From Roseateles_B sp041913905 (lineage in GTDB: Bacteria; Pseudomonadota; Gammaproteobacteria; Burkholderiales; Burkholderiaceae_C), in the NCBI GenBank assembly GCA_041913905.1, contig JAYSEK010000005.1:1-64000 (forward strand): 64,000 nucleotides of DNA. The letters are read 5' to 3'. A model generated the notes under the pieces. That model worked only from the letters and a program-made list of their open reading frames with translations, was not told the DNA's origin and did not search any database. This document shows, piece by piece, positions 8,567 through 18,084 of the stretch (position 1 is the stretch's first letter; each line of letters begins with the position of its first letter). A program made the position numbers and the translations under genes.

Positions 8567-9658
8567 ATGAAGCAGCCGCCTGCCTCCTCGTCGGATTCCG
8601 CCACGACCCTGCTGCCCCCGCTGGTCGCGGCACGCTCGGGGCCGCCGCACGCAGGCAGGGCCGAAGAGGCGGCGCTGCGGGCGCAGCTCTTCGATGTCTG
8701 CCATATCGGGCTGGTGTTGCGGGCGGTGCTGGGGGTGCAGATCCTGCTGTCCCTGGGCGTCGCCCTGCAGGCCCGTGATGCGGCGCAATGGCTTTGGCAG
8801 CTGGCCAGCGCCAGCTTCGTCTCCATGACGGCGGTGCTGGCCTGGCTGGTGCTGGTGTGCGCGGGCAAGCGGCTGCTGGCGCAGCTGAACAGCCTCGGGC
8901 AATGGCTGGCCCTGGCGGCACTTGGCGCCGCCTGTGCGAGCCTGGCCTGGCAGCTGCTCAACGTGGCCGAAGGTGATCCGGGCAGTGTTTTTCGGCTGCT
9001 GGCCGTGGCACTCAGCGGCGCGACGGTGGCTTCGTCGCTGTGGCTGTGGCTGCGCAGCCGGCAGCGCTGGCAGCGTCCGGCGGCGGCCATGGCTCAGCTG
9101 GTGGAGCTGCAGTCGCGCATCCGGCCGCACTTCCTCTTCAACACCCTCAACTCCGCCATCGTGCTGGTGCAGCTGGACCCGCAGCGCGCCGAGAAGGTGC
9201 TGGAGGATCTGAGCGAGCTGTTCCGCGTGGCGCTCAGCGAGAGCGGTGCTGCCGTCAGCCTGGACGAAGAGATCGAGCTGGCGCGGCGCTACCTGGAGAT
9301 CGAGCAGATCCGCTTCGGCGAGCGCCTGCGCCTGCGCTGGCGCCTGGACCCGCAGGCCGGTGCCGTGCAGGTGCCGCCCTTGCTGCTCCAGCCCTTGGTG
9401 GAGAACGCGGTGCGGCATGGGGTCGAGCCCAATGACGACGGTGGCGAGATCGAGGTGCTGACCCGTCGCCGCGGCAGTCAGGTGGAGCTGCGGGTGAGCA
9501 ATTCCGTCGGCAACGGCGCCTCGCGCCCCGGCCACGGTCTGGCGCTGGACAATGTCCGCGAGCGCCTGCTCCTGATGCATGACGTGGCCGCGCAGTTCGA
9601 GGTCCACGCCGAGCCAGGGCGCTATGTGGTGAAGATCCTGCTGCCCCTGCAATCCTGA
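8567..9658 (+). CDS. LytS/AlgZ-type membrane sensor histidine kinase
   Basis: 363 aa. Four hydrophobic segments between residues about 45 and 165 form a membrane domain, followed by the His_kinase (PF06580-type) core: SRIRPHFLFNTLNSAIVLVQ contains the phospho-acceptor His, and LLLQPLVENAVRHGV is the N-box. The G-box is short (RPGHGLALDNVRERL), as usual in this subfamily. I start at MKQPPASS (8567), since the 68 upstream codons overlap argH. Its response regulator follows 11 bp later, so the two are cotranscribed. Resembles AlgZ/FimS, but the signal is unknown here. Confidence 0.88.
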   Translation: MKQPPASSSDSATTLLPPLVAARSGPPHAGRAEEAALRAQLFDVCHIGLVLRAVLGVQILLSLGVALQARDAAQWLWQLASASFVSMTAVLAWLVLVCAGKRLLAQLNSLGQWLALAALGAACASLAWQLLNVAEGDPGSVFRLLAVALSGATVASSLWLWLRSRQRWQRPAAAMAQLVELQSRIRPHFLFNTLNSAIVLVQLDPQRAEKVLEDLSELFRVALSESGAAVSLDEEIELARRYLEIEQIRFGERLRLRWRLDPQAGAVQVPPLLLQPLVENAVRHGVEPNDDGGEIEVLTRRRGSQVELRVSNSVGNGASRPGHGLALDNVRERLLLMHDVAAQFEVHAEPGRYVVKILLPLQS

Positions 9659-9669
9659 GGCTTCCGCTG

Positions 9670-10497
9670 ATGACTCAGCCTGGCGACTTTCCGCTGCGAA
9701 CCTTGATCGTCGACGACGAGCCGCTGGCACGCCTGCGCCTGCGCGGCTTGCTGGAAGGGCTGCCGGGCCTGCCGGCGCGCGTGCTGGCCGAGGCCGCGTC
9801 GGCGACCCAGGCCCAGGCCTGGCTGCGCGAGCATGCCTGCGACCTCGTCTTCCTGGACATTCAGATGCCCGGGCCCGACGGCCTGCAGCTGGCCCAGTCC
9901 CTGGCGGCCTTGCCGCATCGACCGGTCGTGGTCTTCGTGACCGCCCATGCCGAACACGCCTTGCGGGCCTTCGAGATCGAGGCCCTGGACTACCTGACCA
10001 AGCCGGTGCGGCGCGAACGGCTGGAAGCGGCGGTCGAGCGTGCCCGCAGCCGGCTCCATGAACGCCTGGCCGCGGCGACCTGGCAGCAGGCGCAGGCCGG
10101 GGCCGAGGCGCTGCCGGAGAGCGAGTGCCTGACCATCACCGAACGCGGCCGTCTGATCCGTGTGCCCGTGGCCGAGGTGCTGTACTTCAAGGCCGAGCTC
10201 AAGTACTTGACGGTGCGCACCGCGAGCCAGAGCTACATCATGGAGGGCTCGCTGTCCGAGCTGGAACAGCGGCTGGGCGAGCGCTTTCTGCGCATCCACC
10301 GCAACGCCCTGGTGGCGCGCAAGGCCTTGCGCGAGCTGGACCGGCACGTCACGCAGGCCGGTGCTGACGCCGACACCGAAGCCGGCGAGAGCTGGGCGCT
10401 GCGCGTGGCGCCGGTGGATGAATGGCTGTCGGTCTCGCGCCGCCAGGTGGCTGCGGTGCGCGAGGCCCTGGCGGCGGGCGGGCAGAGCGGGCGCTGA
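9670..10497 (+). CDS. LytTR-family response regulator (AlgR-like)
   Basis: 275 aa. The receiver domain (residues 10-125) has VDDEP acidic residues, the phospho-Asp in DLVFLDIQMPG, the conserved Thr in FVTAH and Lys in LDYLTKPVRRE. The LytTR DNA-binding domain (about 150-250) has YFKAELKYLTVRT and RFLRIHRNALVARKAL. It is the partner of the kinase just upstream. Targets are not shown by the sequence; known relatives control alginate, pili or virulence genes. Confidence 0.9.
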   Translation: MTQPGDFPLRTLIVDDEPLARLRLRGLLEGLPGLPARVLAEAASATQAQAWLREHACDLVFLDIQMPGPDGLQLAQSLAALPHRPVVVFVTAHAEHALRAFEIEALDYLTKPVRRERLEAAVERARSRLHERLAAATWQQAQAGAEALPESECLTITERGRLIRVPVAEVLYFKAELKYLTVRTASQSYIMEGSLSELEQRLGERFLRIHRNALVARKALRELDRHVTQAGADADTEAGESWALRVAPVDEWLSVSRRQVAAVREALAAGGQSGR

Positions 10498-10519
10498 GCG
10501 GGGCACGCCCCGGTTCTCG

Positions 10520-13408
10520 TCAGCCGGTGTTGCGCAGGCCCGCGGCGATGCCATTGATGGACAGGTGGATGCCGCGCTGCACGCGCTCCATGCTGGGATC
10601 CTCGGCTCGCTTCTCGACCGGGATGGCCCGGTAGCGGCGCATCAGCTCGACCTGCAGATGGTGCAGCGGGTCGATGTAGGGGAAGCGGTGCGCGATGGAG
10701 CGCGCCAGCGCCGGATTGCTGGCCAGGTTGTGCTTTTCACCGGTGATCAATGACACCGCCTCGCGCGTGCGGCGGAACTCCGTCTCGATGGCCGCAAAGA
10801 TGCGCTTGCCCAGCTTCCTGTCCTCGACCAGGTCCGCATAGCGCTGCGCCAGGCCCAGGTCGGTCTTGGCCAGCACCATGTCCAGGTTGGACAGCAGGGT
10901 GCGGAAGAAGGGCCACTGCTTGTGCATGCGCCGCAGCAGGGCCAGGCGCTGGTCGCGCTGGGCCGGATCGGCCTCCAGGAACGCCGCCACGCCAGCGCCA
11001 AAGCCGCACCAGCCCGGCAGGGCCACGCGCGACTGACCCCAGCTGAAGCCCCAGGGAATGGCGCGCAGATCCTCGATGGCGCGCGTGGCCTTGCGCGAGG
11101 CCGGCCGCGAGCCGATGTTCAGCTCGGCGATTTCGCGGATGGGCGTGGAGGAGAAGAAATAGTCGGCAAAGCCCTTGGTTTCATAGACCAGGCCGCGGTA
11201 GGCCGCGAAGCTGGCGTCCGAGAGCTGCTGTGCCGCGTCCAGGAACGATTTTGGCGCGCTCTTGGTCGGGTGCAGCAGCGTGGCCTCCAGCGTGGCGGCG
11301 ACCAGGGTCTCGAGATTGCGCCGGCCGATGTCGGGGTTGGCGTACTTGGAGGCGATCACCTCGCCCTGTTCCGTCAGGCGGATCTGGCCGTTCACCGTGC
11401 CCGGGGGCTGCGCCAGGATGGCCTGGTAGCTGGGGCCGCCGCCGCGTCCCACGGTGCCGCCGCGGCCATGGAAGAGGCGCAGCGTGATGCCATGGTGGGC
11501 CTTGAGCTGGTCGAAGAGGCCGACCAGCGCGATCTCGGCGCGGTAAAGCTCCCAGTTGCTGGTGAAGACGCCGCCGTCCTTGTTGGAGTCCGAATAGCCC
11601 AGCATCACGTCCTGCTCGGCACCCGAGCGCTTGATCAGCGCGGCGACGCCAGGCAGGGCGTAGAACTCGCGCATGATCACCGGCGCCTCGCGCAGGTCGC
11701 CGATGGTCTCGAACAGGGGCACGACGATGAGGTCGCTGAGCGCCTCGCCGTCCAGCACGCCGCGCAGCAGGCCGACTTCCTTGAACAGCAGCATCACCTC
11801 CAGCAGGTCGCTGACGGTCTCGGTGTGGCTGATGATGTAGTGGCGGATGGCCTCGCGGCCGAAGCGCTGCAGGGACTCGCGGGCCGCCTCGAAGATGGCG
11901 AGCTCGCCCACGGTCCGTTCGCTGTATTCGGCGCTGACCACGCGCAGCGGCCGCGCGTCGTTCAGCAGGCCCAGCAGCAGCTGGCGCCGGGCCGCTTCGT
12001 CCAGGGCCGAATAGTCCGGGCAGACACGCGCGGTGGCCAGCAGCTCGGCAATCACCAGCTCGTGCTGGTCCGAGCTCTGGCGCAGGTCCAGCGTGGCCAG
12101 GTGGAAGCCGAAGACCTGCACGGCGCGGATCAGGGGCTTGAGGCGCGGCGCGATCAGGGCCTCGGCGTGATGGGTCTTGAGCGAGTCCGCGATCACGCGC
12201 AGGTCGGCCAGCAGCTCTTCGGGCGTCAGGTAGGGATCCTGCGGCGCCACGGCGTGGCGCAGGGCCTCGGTGCCGGTCAGTGCGTGCAGCGTGGCGGCCA
12301 GGCGGGCATACATGCCGGTCAGCGCGCGCCGGTAGGGCTCGTCCATGCGGTGCTCGTTGCGGTCCGGGCTGCGCTCGGCGAGCAGCTGCATGGCCGGGCT
12401 GACCTGCGCCAGGCGGGCGGAGATGGACAGCTCCGCGCCCAGCTCGTGCATCTCGGTCAGGTAATGGCGCAGGGCCACCTCGCTCTGGCGCTTGAGCGCA
12501 TGGCGCAGCGTGGTGGCGCTGACGTTGGGATTGCCGTCGCGGTCGCCGCCGATCCAGTGGCCCATGCGCAGGAAGCTGTTCAGCTCATGGCCGGGCAATG
12601 CCTCCTCCAGCTCGCCGTAGAGCTTGGGGATCTGGCGCAGGAAGGTGGCGTGGTAGTAGGAGAGGGCGTTCTCGATCTCGTCGGCCACGGTCAGCTTGGA
12701 GTAGCGCAGCATGCGCGTCTGCCAGAGCTGGGTGATGCGGGCGCGGATGAGGTTCTCGTTGTCGCGCTTCTCGCGCTCGGTCTGCAGGCGGTCGCGCTGC
12801 TCGACGAGTTCGGCGATGGCGCGTTCGGCATCCAGGATGCTCTTGCGCTGGACCTCGGTCGGGTGTGCGGTCAGCACGGGGGAGATGAAGCCGTGCTGCA
12901 GGGTCTTGGCCACTTCGGTGGGCCGCACGCCGGCTTCATGCAGGCGCTCCATGCAGTAGGCCAGCGAGCCGGCCTGCAGGCTGCCGGCGCGTTCGTGGAT
13001 TTCACGGCGCCGCACATGGTGGCGGTCCTCGGCGATATTGGCCAGGTGTGAGAAGTAGCTGAAGGCGCGGATCACGCTGACGGTCTGCTCGCCGGACAGG
13101 CTTTTGAGCAGCTTGTCGAAGGTCTTGCCGGCCTGGGCGTCGTGCTTGTGGCGGAAGGCCACCGAGAGCTTGCGCACGCGCTCGACCAGCTCATAGGCCT
13201 CGCGGCCTTCCTGCTCGCGGATCACCTCGCCGAGGATGCGGCCCAGCAGGCGGATGTCCTCCATCAGCGGCTGGTTCTTGTCCTCGGCGTCCTTGCGGGC
13301 CGGTGTTCGGGCCTTGCTCGTCTTGCTGCCGGCAGGGCGGCTGGAAGCAGCGGTGGCGCTGGCGCGGGGAGCTCGGTCGGGGGCAGGGGCGGCAGGACGG
13401 GCGGGCAT
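10520..13408 (-). CDS. ppc: Phosphoenolpyruvate carboxylase
   Basis: 962 aa, in the usual range. It carboxylates PEP to oxaloacetate to refill the TCA cycle. Catalytic His182 in VLTAHPTEVQRKS and the glycine-rich loop FHGRGGTVGRGGGP are intact, as is GYSDSNKDGG; the protein ends ...INGIAAGLRNTG, the normal C-terminus. The first 45 residues are a Pro/Ala/Lys-rich extension not needed for activity. It converges with the AlgR-like gene and diverges from hemC, as in many Burkholderiales. Confidence 0.96.
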   Translation of the reverse strand: MPARPAAPAPDRAPRASATAASSRPAGSKTSKARTPARKDAEDKNQPLMEDIRLLGRILGEVIREQEGREAYELVERVRKLSVAFRHKHDAQAGKTFDKLLKSLSGEQTVSVIRAFSYFSHLANIAEDRHHVRRREIHERAGSLQAGSLAYCMERLHEAGVRPTEVAKTLQHGFISPVLTAHPTEVQRKSILDAERAIAELVEQRDRLQTEREKRDNENLIRARITQLWQTRMLRYSKLTVADEIENALSYYHATFLRQIPKLYGELEEALPGHELNSFLRMGHWIGGDRDGNPNVSATTLRHALKRQSEVALRHYLTEMHELGAELSISARLAQVSPAMQLLAERSPDRNEHRMDEPYRRALTGMYARLAATLHALTGTEALRHAVAPQDPYLTPEELLADLRVIADSLKTHHAEALIAPRLKPLIRAVQVFGFHLATLDLRQSSDQHELVIAELLATARVCPDYSALDEAARRQLLLGLLNDARPLRVVSAEYSERTVGELAIFEAARESLQRFGREAIRHYIISHTETVSDLLEVMLLFKEVGLLRGVLDGEALSDLIVVPLFETIGDLREAPVIMREFYALPGVAALIKRSGAEQDVMLGYSDSNKDGGVFTSNWELYRAEIALVGLFDQLKAHHGITLRLFHGRGGTVGRGGGPSYQAILAQPPGTVNGQIRLTEQGEVIASKYANPDIGRRNLETLVAATLEATLLHPTKSAPKSFLDAAQQLSDASFAAYRGLVYETKGFADYFFSSTPIREIAELNIGSRPASRKATRAIEDLRAIPWGFSWGQSRVALPGWCGFGAGVAAFLEADPAQRDQRLALLRRMHKQWPFFRTLLSNLDMVLAKTDLGLAQRYADLVEDRKLGKRIFAAIETEFRRTREAVSLITGEKHNLASNPALARSIAHRFPYIDPLHHLQVELMRRYRAIPVEKRAEDPSMERVQRGIHLSINGIAAGLRNTG

Positions 13409-13511
13409 GGCGGCTCGAGGGTTGGCTCCGGGTTTCCAGAGCGTGAGGGCTGGGTGCGCAAAAGCGTAGCCGGATCACGATTGCCGTACCGTTCAGGCGG
13501 TTTTCAGCAAT

Positions 13512-13524
13512 GTAACCAAGTTAC
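13512..13524. promoter_or_regulatory. Inverted repeat in the ppc-hemC divergent region
   Basis: GTAAC-CAA-GTTAC is a perfect 5-bp-arm inverted repeat in a short AT-rich stretch of the 189-bp region between the divergent ppc and hemC starts. It is placed where a regulator of either gene could bind. TTGACT at 13531-13536 is a possible -35 for hemC but no convincing -10 follows. Confidence 0.35.
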
Positions 13525-13597
13525 CTTTCTTTGACTTTATCAGTTTCTTTGACGCCTTCGTGGCCGACCTGCCACGGCCCTGCGCTAGCATCCCACC

Positions 13598-14527
13598 ATG
13601 ATGGAAAACATAGTGATCGCGACGCGCGAAAGCAGGCTGGCGCTCTGGCAGGCCGAGCATGTGAAGGCCCTCCTGGAGCAGCGCCTGGGCGCCACGGTGG
13701 AGCTGCTGGGCATGACCACCCGCGGCGACCAGATCCTGGATCGCACCCTCTCCAAGGTGGGAGGCAAGGGGCTGTTCGTGAAGGAACTGGAAACCGCCCT
13801 CGAGGAAGGTCGTGCCCAGCTCGCCGTGCATTCGCTCAAGGATGTGCCCATGGACCTGCCCGAGGGCTTTGCCCTGGTGGCCATCCTGGAACGCGAAGAT
13901 CCGCGTGACGCCTTCGTCTCCAACAGCTACGCCGGCCTGGACGAGCTGCCGCAAGGGGCGCGGGTCGGCACCTCCAGCCTGCGCCGCGTGGTGCAGCTGA
14001 AGAACCTGCGGCCGGACCTGCGCATCGAGCCCTTGCGCGGCAATCTGGACACGCGGCTGCGCAAGCTGGACGAGGGCGGCTACGACGCCATCGTGCTCGC
14101 GGCCGCGGGCCTCAAGCGCCTGGGCCTGGGGCAGCGCATCCGCTCCTTCTTCGCGCTGGACCAGATGATTCCCTGCGCCGGGCAAGGCGCCCTGGGTCTG
14201 GAAGTGCGCGCCGATGCCGCCTCGCTGACGCATGCGCTGGGCAGCCTAACCGACCAGCCCACCTGGCTGGCCACGCAGGCCGAGCGCGCCGTCTCGCGCA
14301 GCCTGGGCGGCAGTTGCTCCATGCCGCTGGCCGCGCATGCTCAGTGGCTGCAAGGGCAGCTGCAGCTGGACGTGGCGCTGGGGCATCCGGAGCACCCGGA
14401 GCGTCGACTGCTGAAGGCGCGGGTGCAGGGCCAGCCGGCCGACGAAGCTGCGGCGCGCAGCCTGGGTCTGCAGGCCGCCGAGGCGCTGCGCTCGCAAGGC
14501 GCCGAGGACTACCTGCGCTGTGCCTGA
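13598..14527 (+). CDS. hemC: Hydroxymethylbilane synthase (porphobilinogen deaminase)
   Basis: 309 aa. It joins four porphobilinogen molecules into hydroxymethylbilane for haem. IATRESRLALWQAEHV and the tripyrrole-binding DQILDRTLSKVGGKGLFVKE stretch (quoted in part) are canonical; Cys240 in LGGSCSMPLAAHAQ binds the dipyrromethane cofactor. It begins with ATGATG, so the start could be one codon later. The stop overlaps the GTG start of hemD by 8 bp, showing translational coupling. Confidence 0.95.
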   Translation: MMENIVIATRESRLALWQAEHVKALLEQRLGATVELLGMTTRGDQILDRTLSKVGGKGLFVKELETALEEGRAQLAVHSLKDVPMDLPEGFALVAILEREDPRDAFVSNSYAGLDELPQGARVGTSSLRRVVQLKNLRPDLRIEPLRGNLDTRLRKLDEGGYDAIVLAAAGLKRLGLGQRIRSFFALDQMIPCAGQGALGLEVRADAASLTHALGSLTDQPTWLATQAERAVSRSLGGSCSMPLAAHAQWLQGQLQLDVALGHPEHPERRLLKARVQGQPADEAAARSLGLQAAEALRSQGAEDYLRCA

Positions 14528-15329
14528 ACAAGGCTCGCAAGCCCGGGCAGCCGCGGCACTGCGTCCCGCGCCGCGGCTGATCCTGACACGCCCGCGTGCC
14601 CAGGCGCAGGACTGGCTGCAGCGCATGGCAAAGCTCGGCGTGCACTGCGAATTGCTGCCGCTGCTGGACATCTGCCCGCTGGATCCGGGCCCGGCTCGCG
14701 AGGCCTGGGCGCAGCTGGCGGACATGGCGCTGCTGATGTTCGTCAGCCCCAACGCCGTCGAGCACTTTTTCGCCGCGCGCCCCCCGGGTGCGCCCTGGCC
14801 GGCGCATACGCTGGCGGCCACGGTGGGCCCGGGCAGCGCACAGGCCCTGCTGCGTCACGGCGTGCCGCTGGCTCTGCTGCGCCAGCCGCCCGCGGACGCA
14901 CCCAGCCTCGACTCCGAACACCTCTGGCCCTTGCTGGCCGGCAAGGACTGGCGCGGGCGGCGGGTGATGCTGGTCCGTGGCGATGGCGGCCGCGAATGGC
15001 TGGCGGATCGCCTGCGTGAGGCTGGCGCGCGGGTGGAAGGCCTCAGCGTCTACCGCCGCCAGGCCCCTTGCCTGTCCGCCGCGGAGCAGGCGGTGCTGGC
15101 CGCGGCGCTGGCCGCGCCGCTGGATCATGTCTGGCTCTTCAGCAGCGCGGAGGCCATCACCCATCTACCGCAGCTCGCAGGCCCGCAGGCGGACTGGACA
15201 CGCAGCCGTGCCATCGCGACGCACGAACGCATTGCCCAGGGCGCGCGGCGTCTGGGTGTCGGCCATGTGGTTTTGACGCGACCGGACGCGGCGGCGGTCG
15301 CCGCGGCCCTGCAAGGCCCCTGGGACTGA
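14520..15329 (+). CDS. hemD: Uroporphyrinogen-III synthase
   Basis: 269 aa. It cyclises and inverts ring D of hydroxymethylbilane. The family is poorly conserved, but LILTRPRAQAQDWLQRMAKLGVHCELLPLLDI at the start, FVSPNAVEHFF in the middle and VEGLSVYRRQAP support it strongly, as does position between hemC and hemX. It uses a GTG start inside the last codons of hemC. Confidence 0.9.
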   Translation: MPEQGSQARAAAALRPAPRLILTRPRAQAQDWLQRMAKLGVHCELLPLLDICPLDPGPAREAWAQLADMALLMFVSPNAVEHFFAARPPGAPWPAHTLAATVGPGSAQALLRHGVPLALLRQPPADAPSLDSEHLWPLLAGKDWRGRRVMLVRGDGGREWLADRLREAGARVEGLSVYRRQAPCLSAAEQAVLAAALAAPLDHVWLFSSAEAITHLPQLAGPQADWTRSRAIATHERIAQGARRLGVGHVVLTRPDAAAVAAALQGPWD

Positions 15330-15349
15330 CACCTACAATCCCCGGCACT

Positions 15350-16546
15350 GTGAGCGAGCAAGACATCCCCCGCAGCGCCCTGGCTTCCGAGCCCGAGAGC
15401 GCCTCCGTGCTGCCCGAGAAAGTGCCGGCCCGCGCCGGCACGCCGGGTTCGCTGACCCTGATCCTGCTGACCCTGGGCGTGTTGTCCCTGGGCGCCTTGG
15501 GCATGGCCTGGCAGGGGCACAGCCGCGTCAAGCAGCTGGAACAGGAGCTGGTGCGCCGTCAGGAGCAGAGCCAGGTGCAGGCCTCCGAGGCCCGCAGCAT
15601 GGCGAGCCGGGCGCAGGACCTGACCCAGGAAACGGCGGCCAAGCTGGCCTTGCTGGATGCCCGCCTTGCCGAGGTGGCCCTGCAGCGCGGGCAGTTGGAA
15701 GAGCTGATCCAGTCCATGTCCCGCTCGAGGGATGAAAACCTGCTGGGCGATATCGAGGCTTCGCTGCGCGTGGCCTTGCAGCAGACCAGCATCACGGGCA
15801 GCGCCGAGCCCCTGGTGGCGGCGCTGAAGCAGGCGGACGAGCGCCTGCAGCGTTACAAGCAGCCGCGCCTGGAAGGCGTGCGCCGTGCGGTGGTCCGCGA
15901 TCTGGACCGCGTCAAGGCGGTCAGCGTGGTGGACGTCGCTACGCTTGGGATCAAGCTGGATGAGGTGGCCCGCCTGGCGGACGAATTGCCGCTGCTCTCG
16001 GTGGCCGAGCGCGTGGCGCAGGCGGAAGGCGACGCGCGGGCGGACGCCCGCACTGATGCCAAGTCAGATGCCAAGTCAGACGGCAAGCCCGAGGCCAGGC
16101 CTGAAGGCAAGCCCCGCAAGCCCGCGCAGACGGCCGCCAAGCCCGCCGCGGCGCCCGAAGGCTGGGATGCCTGGTGGGCGCTGGCGCAGACCCGTTGGCA
16201 GGAGCTCAGCAGCCAGGTCTGGCAGGAGACCAAGTCGCTGGTCCGCGTCACCCGCATCAGCCATCCGGAAGCGGCGCTGATCACGCCCGAGCAGGGCTAC
16301 TTCCTGCGTGAGAACCTCAAGCTGCGCCTGCTCAATGCGCGGCTGGCCCTGCTGAGCCGCCAGTACGACACCGCGCAATCCGACCTGCGCGAAGCGCTGG
16401 CCTTGCTGGACCGCTACGTCGACATGCGTTCGCGCAAGGCCCAGTCCGCCGCCGAACTGCTGCGGCAGGTGCAGGGTCAGGCGCGCCAGGTGGCGGTGCC
16501 GCGCCCTGATGACAGCCTCGCGGCCCTGGCCGCGGCCGGCCGCTGA
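15350..16546 (+). CDS. hemX: HemX-type uroporphyrinogen-III C-methyltransferase-like membrane protein
   Basis: 398 aa, start taken at GTG 15350 (MSEQDIPRS), 20 bp after hemD; the longer frame overlaps hemD. One membrane span (residues about 32-54, SLTLILLTLGVLSLGALGMAW in part) is followed by a coiled-coil rich in Gln/Glu/Arg. A charged Ala/Asp/Lys insert near residue 235-260 includes a 12-bp tandem duplication. HemX proteins carry the methyltransferase name by annotation tradition but lack a catalytic methyltransferase fold; a scaffolding role in haem synthesis is assumed. Confidence 0.85.
   Translation: MSEQDIPRSALASEPESASVLPEKVPARAGTPGSLTLILLTLGVLSLGALGMAWQGHSRVKQLEQELVRRQEQSQVQASEARSMASRAQDLTQETAAKLALLDARLAEVALQRGQLEELIQSMSRSRDENLLGDIEASLRVALQQTSITGSAEPLVAALKQADERLQRYKQPRLEGVRRAVVRDLDRVKAVSVVDVATLGIKLDEVARLADELPLLSVAERVAQAEGDARADARTDAKSDAKSDGKPEARPEGKPRKPAQTAAKPAAAPEGWDAWWALAQTRWQELSSQVWQETKSLVRVTRISHPEAALITPEQGYFLRENLKLRLLNARLALLSRQYDTAQSDLREALALLDRYVDMRSRKAQSAAELLRQVQGQARQVAVPRPDDSLAALAAAGR
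16055..16078 (+). repeat. Two exact 12-bp tandem copies inside hemX
   Basis: GATGCCAAGTCA occurs twice in a row and is followed by a diverged third copy. It encodes repeated Asp-Ala-Lys-Ser in the charged linker of the HemX protein, and it keeps the reading frame, so length variation between strains would be tolerated. Confidence 0.85.
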
Positions 16547-16558
16547 GGGGGCCGGTTC

Positions 16559-17803
16559 ATGCGTACCGTAATCTGGCTGGTGCTGCTCTTCGCTGCGGCG
16601 GTGGTGGCCGCCTTGACCCTGGGCAGCAATGACGGCCTGGCAAGCTTCTACTGGAACGGGTGGCGGCTGGACGTGTCACTCAACCTGTTCCTGCTGGCGC
16701 TGGTGGCTGGCTGCTTTGCACTGGTGACCCTGATCCAGACCATCAACTCGCTGGTCTCCCTGCCGCGCCGTGCCCGCGAATGGCGCATGGCGCAGCGCGA
16801 GCGCAGTGCCCAGCTGGCCCTGCGCGAAGCCTTGGCCGAGTTCTTCGGTGCCCGCTACGGTCGCGCTCAGAAGGCGGTGCAGCGGGCATTGAACATCCAG
16901 TCCCAGACGCCCGACCTGGCCCAGGACCAGGCCTTCATGGCTCTGAGCCACCTGCTCGCCGCCCAAAGCGCCCACCGTCTGCAGGATAAGCGCCGCCGCG
17001 ACGAGCAACTGCAGCTGGCGCTGCAGTTCGCACAAGCCTCGTCACAGGCCAAGGCCCAGGAGGAGGGTGCCAAGTTGCTGGCGGCCGAGTGGGCGCTGGA
17101 TGATCGCGACGCCCAGCGCGCCAGCCAGATCCTGGCCGAGCTGACGCCTGGCGTGGCGCGGCGCACGCAGGCCCTGCGCCTGAAGCTGCAGGCCGCACGG
17201 CTGTCCCGCCAACCTCTGGAGGCCCTGCGCACGGCGCGCCTGTTGGCCAAGCACCAGGGCTTCTCCAAGGCTGCGGCACAGGGCCTGCTGCGCTCGCTGG
17301 CGATCGAAGCCCTGGAAGCGGCCCGCGACATTGACCAGCTGCGTGCGACCTGGCAACAGCTGGATGCTGCCGATCGGCGCGATGTCTTCGTTGCCGCGCG
17401 AGCGGCCCAGTGTGCCTCTGGTCTGGGCGCGCCGGACGACGGCCGCGGCTGGTTGCGCCCGTCATGGGATGACTACGCCGACCTGCCAGCAGAAGAGCGC
17501 CTCGCGCTCGCCGAGGCCCTGGTGCACTGCATGGCCGGCCTGGGCCCGGAATGGCTGCAGCGCTTGGAAGGCCTGATGCAGCGGCATGCCCGGGATCCGG
17601 GACTGTCCTATGCCCTCGGCCATGCGCTGGCCGAGCGCCAGCTCTGGGGCAAGGCGCGCTTGATGCTGGAACAGGCAGCGCAGGAGCGCCTGCTGAGCGT
17701 GGCTGCGCGCCGCCGTTGCTGGCTCAAGCTGGCGGATCTGGCCGAGAACGATGGCGACGCCGAGCGCCGCGCCCGCTGCTTCGAAGCCGCTGCCTTGCTG
17801 TGA
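16559..17803 (+). CDS. hemY: HemY-type heme biosynthesis membrane protein
   Basis: 414 aa. Two N-terminal membrane spans (residues about 3-22 and 41-63) flank a short periplasmic loop, then TPR-like helical repeats fill the cytoplasmic part (for example RYGRAQKAVQRALNIQSQ). This is the HemY_N plus TPR architecture of proteobacterial HemY, which is unrelated to the Bacillus oxidase of the same name. It closes the hemCDXY operon, 12 bp after hemX. Confidence 0.88.
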   Translation: MRTVIWLVLLFAAAVVAALTLGSNDGLASFYWNGWRLDVSLNLFLLALVAGCFALVTLIQTINSLVSLPRRAREWRMAQRERSAQLALREALAEFFGARYGRAQKAVQRALNIQSQTPDLAQDQAFMALSHLLAAQSAHRLQDKRRRDEQLQLALQFAQASSQAKAQEEGAKLLAAEWALDDRDAQRASQILAELTPGVARRTQALRLKLQAARLSRQPLEALRTARLLAKHQGFSKAAAQGLLRSLAIEALEAARDIDQLRATWQQLDAADRRDVFVAARAAQCASGLGAPDDGRGWLRPSWDDYADLPAEERLALAEALVHCMAGLGPEWLQRLEGLMQRHARDPGLSYALGHALAERQLWGKARLMLEQAAQERLLSVAARRRCWLKLADLAENDGDAERRARCFEAAALL

Positions 17804-17811
17804 GCGCCAGT

Positions 17812-17837
17812 GCCGGCCCCGGTATTTCGGGGCGGGG
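17812..17837 (+). terminator. Possible terminator of the hem operon
   Basis: CCCCG-GTATTT-CGGGG with flanking G/C complementarity forms a stem-loop 10-30 bp past the hemY stop. No T-run follows. It separates hemY from the tRNA promoter. Confidence 0.4.
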
Positions 17838-17879
17838 CAGTGCGGCTTGGGTCCATCATCGAAAAAGTTCAGATGAATC

Positions 17880-17909
17880 TTGCATCCCTGGAAAAAGCCA
17901 TGCTATAGT
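17880..17909 (+). promoter_or_regulatory. Sigma-70 promoter of the first tRNA-Arg
   Basis: TTGCAT (17880-17885) and TATAGT (17904-17909) are separated by 18 bp; transcription would begin about 5 bp before the mature 5' end at 17921. Confidence 0.7.
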
Positions 17910-17920
17910 TCAAGGCTTCG

Positions 17921-17997
17921 GCGGCTGTAGCTCAGTTGGATAGAGTACTTGGCTACGAACCAAGGGGTCGTGGGTTCGAATCCTGCCAGCCGCGCCA
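17921..17997 (+). tRNA. tRNA-Arg (ACG)
   Basis: 77 nt cloverleaf with encoded CCA. The acceptor stem GCGGCTG pairs with CAGCCGC, the anticodon arm TTGGCTACGAACCAA exposes ACG, and GGTTCGAATCC forms the T-loop. The anticodon A is expected to be converted to inosine, reading CGU, CGC and CGA. An identical copy lies at 18258. Confidence 0.97.
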
Positions 17998-18018
17998 AAA
18001 ATATGAAACGGCACAAAT

Positions 18019-18067
18019 CAGTGACTGATTCGTTTCCCTAAATAAAAAGGGAGTGAATGAATCACTG
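18019..18067 (+). other. Long imperfect hairpin between the tRNA genes
   Basis: CAGTGACTGATTCGTTTCCC pairs imperfectly with GGGAGTGAATGAATCACTG around an A-rich loop. It is transcribed just after the first tRNA and precedes a clear intrinsic terminator, so it may be a 3' trailer structure or a processing site. Confidence 0.5.
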
Positions 18068-18084
18068 AAAGCAGAATAAGAAAC